From a virus, in the IMG/VR virus record IMGVR_UViG_3300025122_004324, positions 1 through 23,024 of that record: DNA of 23,024 nt. One strand, 5' to 3'. The notes beneath the pieces are model-generated. The model did not search any database and was not told the origin of the DNA. It saw only the letters and a list, made by a program, of their open reading frames with translations. Positions 14,043 through 20,931 of the stretch are shown here, piece by piece (position 1 is the stretch's first letter; every line of letters begins with the position of its first letter). Both the position numbers and the translations under genes were made by a program.

Positions 14043-17000
14043 AAAAGAACCTTCGATCCCGTTCGTTGGGCTGCATGCCCATAGCGTTGCGGGCAGCATT
14101 TTTGATGCAATTGGATACCCGCCAGAGCATATGGATTTTGCCTATGAGAACGGCGCCGAAGCGCTGGCATTGACAGACCACGGAAACATGAACGGATTCA
14201 GCCACCAGCTACTCCATTTTAAAAAAATGAAGGCCGACGGCAAGAAGTTTAAAGCCATTTATGGAGTAGAAGCGTATTTTATTCCCAGCATCAAAGAATG
14301 GCGTGAAGAATACGATAGAATAAAAGCAGACGTTAAAGAAGCCAGGAAGCTTAATAACGAAATGAGCGGCACTACAATTGAAGACGAAGAGGAAAGTAAG
14401 AAAGCTATCCGCAGTCTTCTTAACCACAGACGCCACATGATTCTGCTGGCGCAAAACCAAACAGGCCTTAATAATATTTTCAAACTGATATCGGAGAGCT
14501 ATAGGCAGGAAAATTTCTATCGCTACCCTCGTGTCGATTACGAAATGTTGGCAAAACATAACGAGGGGATTATTGCATCGAGTGCATGCCTGGGGGGTAT
14601 CTACGCGGGAGATTATTGGAGCAACCGCGAAGAGGGTGATGAGGCAATTTTGAATGCAATGCGTTCGACCACCGAAAACATGGTGAGAATATTTGGAGAC
14701 CGATGGTACGGAGAATTGCAGTGGAATAACGTACCGGAGCAACACAAACTAAATCAGTACATCATTCGCATGAAAGAAGAATACGAAATTTCTCTGATTT
14801 CTACGGCCGATAGCCATTATCCAAGTCCGGCCGCTTGGAAGGATCGAGAACTTTATAAGAGACTCGGATGGCTCGGAGGAAAGGATAGACCAGATTACAT
14901 GTCCAATGAGTTGCCTGTCGACATTGAAGCCATTGGGTATGAGTTATATCCCAAGAATGGGGATCAAATGTGGGAGGCATACAGGAAATACTCAGAGATT
15001 TGCGGCGTAGAATACGACGATGAATTGGTGTTAGATTCCCTCACAGAAACCCACCACATTGCTTTCAATCGGGTTGATGATTTTCAGCCAGATACTTCTA
15101 TCAAGCTTCCCGACTTCGTGGTGCCCGAAGGGGCAACCGCCGAAGAAGCGCTTCAAAAGCTGGCGATTGATAATCTTCGCTCGAAGAATCTTCATGAAAG
15201 TCCGGAATATGTCGAGAGGCTAAAAATGGAATTGGAAGTTATTGAAGATCGAGGGTTTAGTAAATACTTCTTGACAATGAAAGCGATTGTTGATAAAGCT
15301 AACGAAGTTCAGGTCACAGGCCCCGGCCGCGGCTCTGCGGCGGGCTCATTGGTGGCTTATGTATTGGACATCACCCAGGTTGATCCCATTCGATGGGGGC
15401 TTTTGTTCGAGAGGTTTTTACGACGTGATGCTACCGATTATCCAGATATTGATTTTGATGTGTCAGAGCCTATGGAGCTTAAGGAGCGGCTGGCGAAAGA
15501 TTGGGGGGAGAATACAGTTGTTCCCATTTCTAACTGGAATACGTTGCAGCTAAGATCTCTTCTTAAGGATATATCAAAGTTTTATGATATTCCATTTATA
15601 GAAGTTAATAAAGTTACGAGCGTTATGGTGCGCGAGGCGCTTCAAGATGCGAAGCAAAAGAACGATATTAAAGCCGGCGTTTATAATCCCACTTGGGAAG
15701 AGGTGATGGAGTTTAGTCCATCCCTTCGCGGCTTCTTAGTGAAATATCCTAATGTTAAAACGCACGTCGAGGCCTTAGTTGGCCAGGTACGCTCTTGCTC
15801 CCGGCACGCGGGGGGCGTACTGGTTGCTGAAAATTTAGATGAGCGCATGCCCCTAATTAACTCCGGGGGAGTGCGACAAGCTCCCTGGTCCGAAGGGCAA
15901 AATGTTAGGCACCTGGAGCCCCTCGGGTTTATTAAGTTTGATTTGCTTGGGTTGTCAACGCTTCGGATGATCGACGGGTGTGTGCGACATGTCTTGCGCC
16001 GACATTGTGGCGTTGAGGATCCAACGTTTGAAGATGTGAAGAACTTTTATAATGAGCACCTTCATCCCGACAGGATTGATTTTGACAACCAGGAGGTATA
16101 CGAAAACATTTTTCAGCAGGGAAATTGGGCCGGTATCTTTCAGTTCACGGAACAGCCAGCACAAAACTTTTGTAAGAGGGCCCGCCCGGAGAGCCTGATC
16201 GATCTCGCGGCGATTACTTCTATTTATCGCCCGGGCCCGTTGTCGGCCAACGTACATGAGCAGTATGTGGATGCCAAAAGCAATCCCGATACAATTGAAC
16301 ATATTCACGATATCGTACAAGAAGAAACTGAAGAAACATTTGGCTTCCTGATATTTCAGGAACAGATTGCATTGCTGGCTCACAAGCTTGGCAAGAATCT
16401 CAGCTTGGATGAGGGAAACATGCTTCGAAAAGTTCTAACGAAGAAGGGAACCGGCAAAGGCTACACAGTTAAGAACAAACTTTACTCAAAGTTTGTGGAG
16501 GGGTGTCAAGAGAAGGGGATGAGAATTTCGGAAGCCGATAGACTTTGGCAGACGTTTGAATATTTCTCGGGGTACGGCTTTAATAAGTCTCACGCTGTTT
16601 CTTATTCTATTATTTCTTTTCAGTGCGCATGGCTGCTCAATTACTACCCTTCTGAGTGGATGGCTGCATTTCTTGATAAGGAACCGGAATCTCGTAAGGA
16701 GAAAGCAATCAATATCGCCAAGAGTTATGGATTTAATGTGGAAAAGGCTGATATTAATGCATCAGGCGATGTATGGGAAATTGATCCTGGCGATAACATG
16801 ACGTTGGTGCAGCCGCTTTCTTCTTTGAAGGGTCTCGGAGACGCCGCCATCGAGCAAGTGCTTAAAAATCGTCCGTTTGAAACAATCGAAGACGCCATTT
16901 TCCACCCAGATGTGGTATACTCTAAGTTCAATAAGAAAGCGTTAGATGTGTTGGTGCGAAGCGGAGCGATGGATGGTTTAATGGACGATCGCTTTTCAGG

Positions 17001-17313
17001 ACGTAAACATTTTTGGTCAGCTATAGCGGTCGATAGGCCAAAGAATAAGAAAAAGCTTAACGAGAATATAGAGACATATCAGCCCGAAGGCGACTTTTCT
17101 CATGAGGAAGAAATTGAGAACACCGTAAGCCTTACGGGTATTTTTCCGATGGATTTGGTGGTTGATCACAAGATTCAAAATCGGCTGGATGAATTGTACG
17201 TTCCTCCCATATCAGAATATGATCGAGAGCTGGGGTTGGTGTGGTTTATTCCTCGCGAGGTTATACACGCAAAACAAAGAACGGAAAACCATACTTGGTT
17301 ATTACAGCAATAG
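14035..17313 (+). CDS. dnaE: DNA polymerase III alpha subunit (DnaE), main reading frame
   Basis: A 1092-residue replicative polymerase in this frame. The N-terminal PHP domain keeps its metal ligands: H14-x-H16, D48-H49, E79, H134, C185 and D259-x-H261, suggesting an active metal-dependent exonuclease or phosphatase. The polymerase core has GPGRGSAAGSLVAY (429-442), the catalytic PDIDFD (470-475) and the third Asp at D636 (IKFDLLGL). FNKSHAVSYSIISFQCAWL is the finger/PHP-adjacent block, and a helix-hairpin-helix (DVLVRSGAMDGL) lies near 970-985. An OB-fold begins at SLTGIFPMDL. The frame then ends abruptly, while the rest of the OB domain continues in the -1 frame (17241-17471). GTG 14035 follows GGAGAAG and overlaps the upstream gene by eight bases. 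No clamp, clamp loader or separate proofreading subunit is in the window. Confidence 0.93.
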   Translation: MNRKEPSIPFVGLHAHSVAGSIFDAIGYPPEHMDFAYENGAEALALTDHGNMNGFSHQLLHFKKMKADGKKFKAIYGVEAYFIPSIKEWREEYDRIKADVKEARKLNNEMSGTTIEDEEESKKAIRSLLNHRRHMILLAQNQTGLNNIFKLISESYRQENFYRYPRVDYEMLAKHNEGIIASSACLGGIYAGDYWSNREEGDEAILNAMRSTTENMVRIFGDRWYGELQWNNVPEQHKLNQYIIRMKEEYEISLISTADSHYPSPAAWKDRELYKRLGWLGGKDRPDYMSNELPVDIEAIGYELYPKNGDQMWEAYRKYSEICGVEYDDELVLDSLTETHHIAFNRVDDFQPDTSIKLPDFVVPEGATAEEALQKLAIDNLRSKNLHESPEYVERLKMELEVIEDRGFSKYFLTMKAIVDKANEVQVTGPGRGSAAGSLVAYVLDITQVDPIRWGLLFERFLRRDATDYPDIDFDVSEPMELKERLAKDWGENTVVPISNWNTLQLRSLLKDISKFYDIPFIEVNKVTSVMVREALQDAKQKNDIKAGVYNPTWEEVMEFSPSLRGFLVKYPNVKTHVEALVGQVRSCSRHAGGVLVAENLDERMPLINSGGVRQAPWSEGQNVRHLEPLGFIKFDLLGLSTLRMIDGCVRHVLRRHCGVEDPTFEDVKNFYNEHLHPDRIDFDNQEVYENIFQQGNWAGIFQFTEQPAQNFCKRARPESLIDLAAITSIYRPGPLSANVHEQYVDAKSNPDTIEHIHDIVQEETEETFGFLIFQEQIALLAHKLGKNLSLDEGNMLRKVLTKKGTGKGYTVKNKLYSKFVEGCQEKGMRISEADRLWQTFEYFSGYGFNKSHAVSYSIISFQCAWLLNYYPSEWMAAFLDKEPESRKEKAINIAKSYGFNVEKADINASGDVWEIDPGDNMTLVQPLSSLKGLGDAAIEQVLKNRPFETIEDAIFHPDVVYSKFNKKALDVLVRSGAMDGLMDDRFSGRKHFWSAIAVDRPKNKKKLNENIETYQPEGDFSHEEEIENTVSLTGIFPMDLVVDHKIQNRLDELYVPPISEYDRELGLVWFIPREVIHAKQRTENHTWLLQQ

Positions 17314-17471
17314 ATGGCAATTCTACTTTGACAAAGATTAGATGTTGGGGTATAATACCAGGTAAGGATCAAGTATTTGTTAATCGACCCTATATGGCTC
17401 GCTTGGATTACAACGAACAATGGGGATTTAGCACCAGATCTATTAGAAGAAACATGAAACTACTAGGATAG
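17241..17471 (+). CDS. dnaE: C-terminal OB-fold end of DnaE in the -1 frame
   Basis: From about 17274 this frame reads TKNGKPYLVITAIDG, IRCWGIIPGKD, FVNRPYMARLDY and WGFSTRSIRRN, a coherent end for the OB domain that is cut short in the main frame. Joining GCA AAA (17269-17274) to ACA at 17274 gives ...REVIHAKTKNGKPYLV... and a full product of about 1145 residues. The junction is a run of four A's (17271-17274). GAGG (17257-17260) lies ten bases upstream and a small hairpin (AACCA/TGGTT, 17287-17300) lies downstream. A programmed -1 shift, a real split gene or a lost A in a homopolymer are the options. Independent initiation at GTG 17241 is unlikely, since it has no good ribosome site. Confidence 0.7.
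   Translation: MVYSSRGYTRKTKNGKPYLVITAIDGNSTLTKIRCWGIIPGKDQVFVNRPYMARLDYNEQWGFSTRSIRRNMKLLG
17328..17356 (+). promoter_or_regulatory. Consensus sigma70 promoter inside the dnaE 3' end
   Basis: TTGACA (17328-17333), exactly 17 bases, TATAAT (17351-17356): all twelve consensus positions match. Transcription would start near 17363, giving a leader of about 115 bases before the small basic protein and driving the following dUTPase-to-HTH gene block. It lies in coding sequence for the DnaE C-terminus. Confidence 0.75.
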
Positions 17472-17479
17472 GAAACATA

Positions 17480-17626
17480 ATGGCAAAGAAAAAAGGCAGC
17501 AAAAAAGAAGGCACCAAGAAAAAGACGAGGATCGGAAATAGCAAGTTTACCAAGCATGGTAGCCCGGGCCATCATGGCGGCAACCCCCGTTATAAAAAAA
17601 GATATCGAGGGCAAGGTAAGCGATAA
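17480..17626 (+). CDS. Small highly basic protein, 48 residues
   Basis: ATG 17480 after AGGAAACATA, stop TAA at 17624-17626. The product is rich in Lys, Arg and Gly (MAKKKGSKKEGTKKKTR..., ending NPRYKKRYRGQGKR) and has a central HGSPGHHGGNP segment. It is too basic and glycine-rich to have a folded core and could bind DNA or RNA or neutralise charge in the capsid; that is inference. It is the first gene after the strong promoter at 17328-17356, so it should be well expressed. Confidence 0.65.
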   Translation: MAKKKGSKKEGTKKKTRIGNSKFTKHGSPGHHGGNPRYKKRYRGQGKR

Positions 17627-17643
17627 CTCAGAAAGGATATGAA

Positions 17644-18108
17644 ATGATTGTACAATATCATCGCGTACGAGACGACGCGAGCAAACCAACGAGAGGTCAC
17701 CCAAGCGATGCGGGATTAGATGTATATTATTGTCCAGCAGACTTTTCCACAACGGCCTGCCGGATCGAGCCAGGAGAGGGCGCGGTACTTGAAACAGGAT
17801 TGAGATTTGAAGTGCCGCATGGATACATGCTGGAGGTAAAAAATCGTTCCAGCGTAGCGGCAAAACGCAGCCTTATTGTGGGCGCATGTGTAATAGACTC
17901 AGGCTATGCCGGCGAAGTGTTTATTAATCTTCATAATATTGGAAGCGAAACACAGTTTGTTGAAAGAGATACAAAGATAGCCCAATTGGTAATGGTGCCC
18001 GTAGTTTCGTTTCGAGCTTGGGAGAATACCGGGGGAGAGCTTTATGAATATCCCGTTACCATAAGCAACAGAGGCGCCGGAGCGTTAGGAAGTACCGATG
18101 CGACCTGA
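17644..18108 (+). CDS. dut: dUTP diphosphatase (dUTPase)
   Basis: A 154-residue trimeric-type dUTPase hydrolysing dUTP to dUMP and pyrophosphate, keeping uracil out of phage DNA and supplying dUMP. All five family motifs can be read: SDAGLDVY (1), RSSVA (2), ACVIDSGYAGEV (3, with the catalytic Asp and the uracil-site Tyr), RDTKIAQLVM (4) and RGAGALGSTD (5). Motif 5 differs from the usual RGxGGFGS by A and L in place of G and F, which may alter the closing lid. GAAAGGATAT precedes the ATG. It overlaps the methyltransferase gene by 11 bases. With the deaminase and reductase it makes up the pyrimidine part of the nucleotide set. Confidence 0.92.
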   Translation: MIVQYHRVRDDASKPTRGHPSDAGLDVYYCPADFSTTACRIEPGEGAVLETGLRFEVPHGYMLEVKNRSSVAAKRSLIVGACVIDSGYAGEVFINLHNIGSETQFVERDTKIAQLVMVPVVSFRAWENTGGELYEYPVTISNRGAGALGSTDAT

Positions 18109-18631
18109 AGTACCATATTTTGTAAAAGGAAACTTGTGGAATAAGGCCACCGGCGCCGTGGGGTTTAGTTCCAAGAGCGGAGACTGGGACACGCCCCAGA
18201 CATTCTTCGACAAGCTAAATGAACAATTTGAATTTACTCTGGACCCCTGCGCAACAGCGGCCAGTGCCAAATGCGAGAAATATTTTACTAAAGAAGAAGA
18301 TGGCCTCGCACAAGACTGGAAGGGGCATACGGTTTTTGTTAATCCTCCTTACGGCCGGGGCATCGGCGCGTGGTTAAAAAAGGGATATGAAGAATCCAAA
18401 AAACATAATACAGTGGTGGTAATGCTTGTTCCTTCCAGAACTGATACAAAATGGTGGCATGACTATGTGATGAAAGCTAAAGAGGTTCATTTAGTTCGAG
18501 GCCGATTAAAATTTGGAGATTCTGATAACGCCGCGCCTTTCCCGTCGGCCGTCGTGGTATTTCATTCTAACACACTTTATAAGCCGCCGACGGCTTTGGC
18601 CCCCGATTTCTATCCTATGGAGCGAACATGA
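18098..18631 (+). CDS. dam: Phage DNA N6-adenine methyltransferase
   Basis: A 177-residue protein of the phage N6-adenine methyltransferase family. It has the hallmark opening block (SGDWDTPQTFFDKLNEQFEFTLDPCA) and the catalytic NPPYG at 82-86, and the SAM-binding region surrounds DPCATAASAKC. It transfers methyl from SAM to adenine, probably protecting phage DNA from host restriction or marking it; the recognition sequence cannot be read. No cognate nuclease is nearby, so a restriction-modification pair is unlikely. It is coupled at both ends: an 11-base overlap with dut and ATGA with the next gene. Confidence 0.9.
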   Translation: MRPEVPYFVKGNLWNKATGAVGFSSKSGDWDTPQTFFDKLNEQFEFTLDPCATAASAKCEKYFTKEEDGLAQDWKGHTVFVNPPYGRGIGAWLKKGYEESKKHNTVVVMLVPSRTDTKWWHDYVMKAKEVHLVRGRLKFGDSDNAAPFPSAVVVFHSNTLYKPPTALAPDFYPMERT

Positions 18632-18897
18632 ATAAGCCGAAGATAAGAAAGGTGGACGCATCCAAGCGTAAAAAAGAGCGTAAAATTGCTGAGGAAGCTT
18701 TAAAAAGAAAAACCAGCATGTTTTTGGACATACCTGAAAAGTGTTGTGTATGTGAAGCGGCGTTTGACAGAAGAAGCAAAGAGATGGCACAGTCGTGGCA
18801 GGTTGTAGTTTTTGAAGAAAGAAAGAAAATACGACTTACATGCCCGGACTGCTGGAGCAAAGTTAAAACCACCATGGAGGAAATAAATGAAAACTAA
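18628..18897 (+). CDS. Unknown Cys-pair protein (possible zinc ribbon)
   Basis: An 89-residue protein. After a Lys/Arg-rich N-terminus (MNKPKIRKVDASKRKKERK) it has CCVC near 39-42 and CPDC near 72-75, the spacing of a zinc ribbon with two CxxC knuckles. Between them lies AAFDRRSKEMAQSWQVVVFEERKKIRLT, consistent with a small beta fold. I do not recognise a named family. Overlaps of 4 bases upstream and 11 bases downstream (IMPDH/GMPR-like gene) tie it to the nucleotide-metabolism block. Nucleic-acid or protein binding is possible. Confidence 0.65.
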   Translation: MNKPKIRKVDASKRKKERKIAEEALKRKTSMFLDIPEKCCVCEAAFDRRSKEMAQSWQVVVFEERKKIRLTCPDCWSKVKTTMEEINEN

Positions 18898-19930
18898 AGA
18901 AACATTATCGTATGACGACATACTATTGGTGCCGAAATACTCTGATATAAAAAGCCGATCGGAAATCAATATTAGTAGTTCTTTTGTTGGTGCGTACGCC
19001 ACAGTTCAGTTGGCGCTTCCCATTATAGGCAGCCCAATGGATACCATATCCGAAGTTGATATGGGGGTGGCCATGTGGAATGAAGGAGGCCTGGCCATAA
19101 TTCATCGATACAATACGATAGAAGAACAGAGCCTGTTGGCCCGCGCAGTTATCGTGGATGCGAACGCCAATGCAGCAGCTGCTATTGGGGCATCAGGAGA
19201 TTACCTCGATCGAGCCACGGCACTATACGACGCCGGCGTGCGTATTCTTTGTATTGATGTTGCTCATGGTCATCATGTCCACGTGAAAAATACGCTTTAT
19301 GAGTTACGGCAAACATTTGGAGATAAAGTGCATTTAATGGCCGGAAATGTTGCCACCCTTGAAGGCTTCGTCGACCTAGCTAATTGGGGCGCCGACAGCG
19401 TACGTGTTGGGATTGGCGGCGGCAGCATTTGCAGCACAAGAATTCAGACCGGACATGGTATCCCGGCCCTAGAATCGATTATAGCGACACGCATAGCCAA
19501 GAAAGGTGGCCGATTTGCTGATGTTAAAGTAGTAGCCGATGGCGGCATTAAGAATTCTGGCGACATCGTGAAAGCTCTCGCCTGCGGAGCAGATTTTGTG
19601 ATGGTGGGTTCACTACTAGCGGGAACAAATGAGTGCCCAGGAGAGATTATAAAAACGAAAAAAGGCGAGTTTAAAACTTATCGAGGAATGGCCAGCAAAG
19701 ACGCACAGATAGGTTGGCGAGGAAAGACCGCCTCTCTTGAGGGGATTTCTACTGTGGTACCGCACCGAGGGCCTGTTTCGGGTGTCTTGTCGGAATTGAG
19801 AAGAGGGATTTGCAGCGGACTGTCATACTCGGGCGCGCGCTCCATTCGCGAGTTACAAGAAAAAGCGCAATTCATTATCCAATCACCGGCCGGTCAACTG
19901 GAAAGCTCAACTCACATATTAAGCCGATGA
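18887..19930 (+). CDS. IMP dehydrogenase / GMP reductase family enzyme
   Basis: A 347-residue TIM-barrel enzyme without CBS domains, near the length of GMP reductase. [14 protein letters not shown] opens it as in the family. The catalytic loop reads [11 protein letters not shown] with C182; the usual GIGPGS has Gly for Pro. [28 protein letters not shown] is the phosphate-binding site. After YRGMAS the flap carrying Arg-Tyr in IMPDH (DRYFQ) is missing; only about ten residues separate it from [14 protein letters not shown]184 and a Glu in that block could form the GMP reductase dyad. So GMP to IMP reduction is somewhat favoured, but IMP dehydrogenase activity cannot be excluded. GGAGG precedes the ATG. 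Confidence 0.87.
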   Translation: MKTKETLSYDDILLVPKYSDIKSRSEINISSSFVGAYATVQLALPIIGSPMDTISEVDMGVAMWNEGGLAIIHRYNTIEEQSLLARAVIVDANANAAAAIGASGDYLDRATALYDAGVRILCIDVAHGHHVHVKNTLYELRQTFGDKVHLMAGNVATLEGFVDLANWGADSVRVGIGGGSICSTRIQTGHGIPALESIIATRIAKKGGRFADVKVVADGGIKNSGDIVKALACGADFVMVGSLLAGTNECPGEIIKTKKGEFKTYRGMASKDAQIGWRGKTASLEGISTVVPHRGPVSGVLSELRRGICSGLSYSGARSIRELQEKAQFIIQSPAGQLESSTHILSR

Positions 19931-20247
19931 AAGATTTAGCTAGTGTAACTTTTTTTCTTCACCCTCGCCTGCATGAGGATCTTAAGATAAGAATGCATTA
20001 CGATGGTTTTAGGACACAGAGCGAGTTTTTTCGAGCATGTGCAGCAGCATATCTAGAAAAGAATGATAAATTTATGGAGTTTGTAGATTTTTATAAGATA
20101 GATGAAAAGCTTCAATCCAAAGCCAACATACGAAAATCAATTAGGATGAGAGAGGAAGGAAAAGATTTGATGAAAAGACTGGGAATTACTGAAGATGACG
20201 TAGAAAACATATTTGACCTGATAGAAGAGGAGATGCCAGAGCTATGA
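19927..20247 (+). CDS. Unknown 106-residue phage protein
   Basis: Starts at ATG 19927, overlapping the upstream stop (ATGA). The N-terminus, LASVTFFLHPRLHEDLKIRMHYDGFRTQSEFFRACAAAYLEKN, has a strand-helix-helix pattern like ribbon-helix-helix DNA-binding proteins (a strand, then two helices with a hydrophobic spacing). The C-terminal half is charged and helical, ending GITEDDVENIFDLIEEEMPEL. A small DNA-binding regulator is possible, but the fold assignment is inference. An upstream in-frame start at 19810 lies deep in the previous gene and is rejected. Confidence 0.65.
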   Translation: MKDLASVTFFLHPRLHEDLKIRMHYDGFRTQSEFFRACAAAYLEKNDKFMEFVDFYKIDEKLQSKANIRKSIRMREEGKDLMKRLGITEDDVENIFDLIEEEMPEL

Positions 20248-20654
20248 AACTGCTTAATAATGTTTCTGAATTAGAACTGCTGCGGCCTTTTAATAATCGC
20301 GAGCGCGTGTCTCTTTTATTGATCGCATCCACGAATTGTGGAGTGTGTGCCGAATTCAAGCCGATTTACGAAAAGCTTGAAAACAAAATAGGAAATTGTT
20401 GTGATTTTTATGTGGCCATTGCGGAGAAGATGGGCGGCCGACAGGTTTTGAGGGAAGCGTTTAGGGGCCAATTTGATCGCCGCTATAGTGGATTTCCTTC
20501 GCTGTTCGTTGTATTAAATAAGAATATACTAGAAATTCCGTATGGTACAGTTATGTGGAACGAGAAAACGCGCAATTTTGACGAAAACGCGATCATAGAA
20601 TATCTTGAAAAGAACAAAGTCGTTCAAAGAGTTTCGACCCGGAGGACACCATGA
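20244..20654 (+). CDS. Thioredoxin-like protein (CGVC)
   Basis: A 136-residue protein with a thioredoxin-fold layout: strand LLLIASTN, active-site CGVC at 32-35, a helix, a second strand (CDFYVAIA) and a cis-Pro-type GFPSLFVV segment opposite the active site. The CGVC pair would allow dithiol-disulfide exchange; the ribonucleotide reductase tail cysteines upstream are a plausible partner, though not shown. An insert (KMGGRQVLREAFRGQFDRRYS) lies before the cis-Pro. It overlaps its neighbours by ATGA on both sides. Confidence 0.75.
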   Translation: MKLLNNVSELELLRPFNNRERVSLLLIASTNCGVCAEFKPIYEKLENKIGNCCDFYVAIAEKMGGRQVLREAFRGQFDRRYSGFPSLFVVLNKNILEIPYGTVMWNEKTRNFDENAIIEYLEKNKVVQRVSTRRTP

Positions 20655-20890
20655 GAGAATGCTCAAAGAAATGTATGGCGGCAAAAATATGTTGTGTGGA
20701 AAATGAATGTCGAATGTGGATAGACTATCCGGAAGATAATAATTGTACCCTCATAGCGGTTAACAAGCACGGACCAATGACTTTAAAGGAAGTCGCTGCT
20801 CGACACCACATTAGTATTGTGAGAGCAAAACAGATTGTAGATGAAACTTTGCGCAAAATAAAAAGCGTCGTTATGTTCGATAGATACTAA
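20651..20890 (+). CDS. Small Cys-rich protein with sigma70 region 4-like HTH
   Basis: A 79-residue protein. The first ~32 residues hold cysteines at 4, 8, 14, 15, 20 and 32, suggesting metal binding. The second half, GPMTLKEVAARHHISIVRAKQIVDETLRKIK, matches the helix-turn-helix of sigma70 region 4, which contacts the -35 box (RpoD: MTLEEVGxxxxVTRERIRQIExxALxKL). There are no sigma regions 2 or 3, so it cannot be a full sigma factor. It could redirect host RNA polymerase, act as an anti-sigma-like or late-transcription factor, or simply bind DNA. It is the last gene of the coupled block that begins with dut. Confidence 0.7.
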   Translation: MRECSKKCMAAKICCVENECRMWIDYPEDNNCTLIAVNKHGPMTLKEVAARHHISIVRAKQIVDETLRKIKSVVMFDRY

Positions 20891-20931
20891 TTAAATGTAG
20901 CAACACTCAGCTGTTTCTAGGAGAGATTATA

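Noticed and set aside
18098-18631. Restriction-modification system around the methyltransferase
   Set aside because: Neither neighbour looks like a nuclease, and the protein belongs to the solitary phage methyltransferase family.
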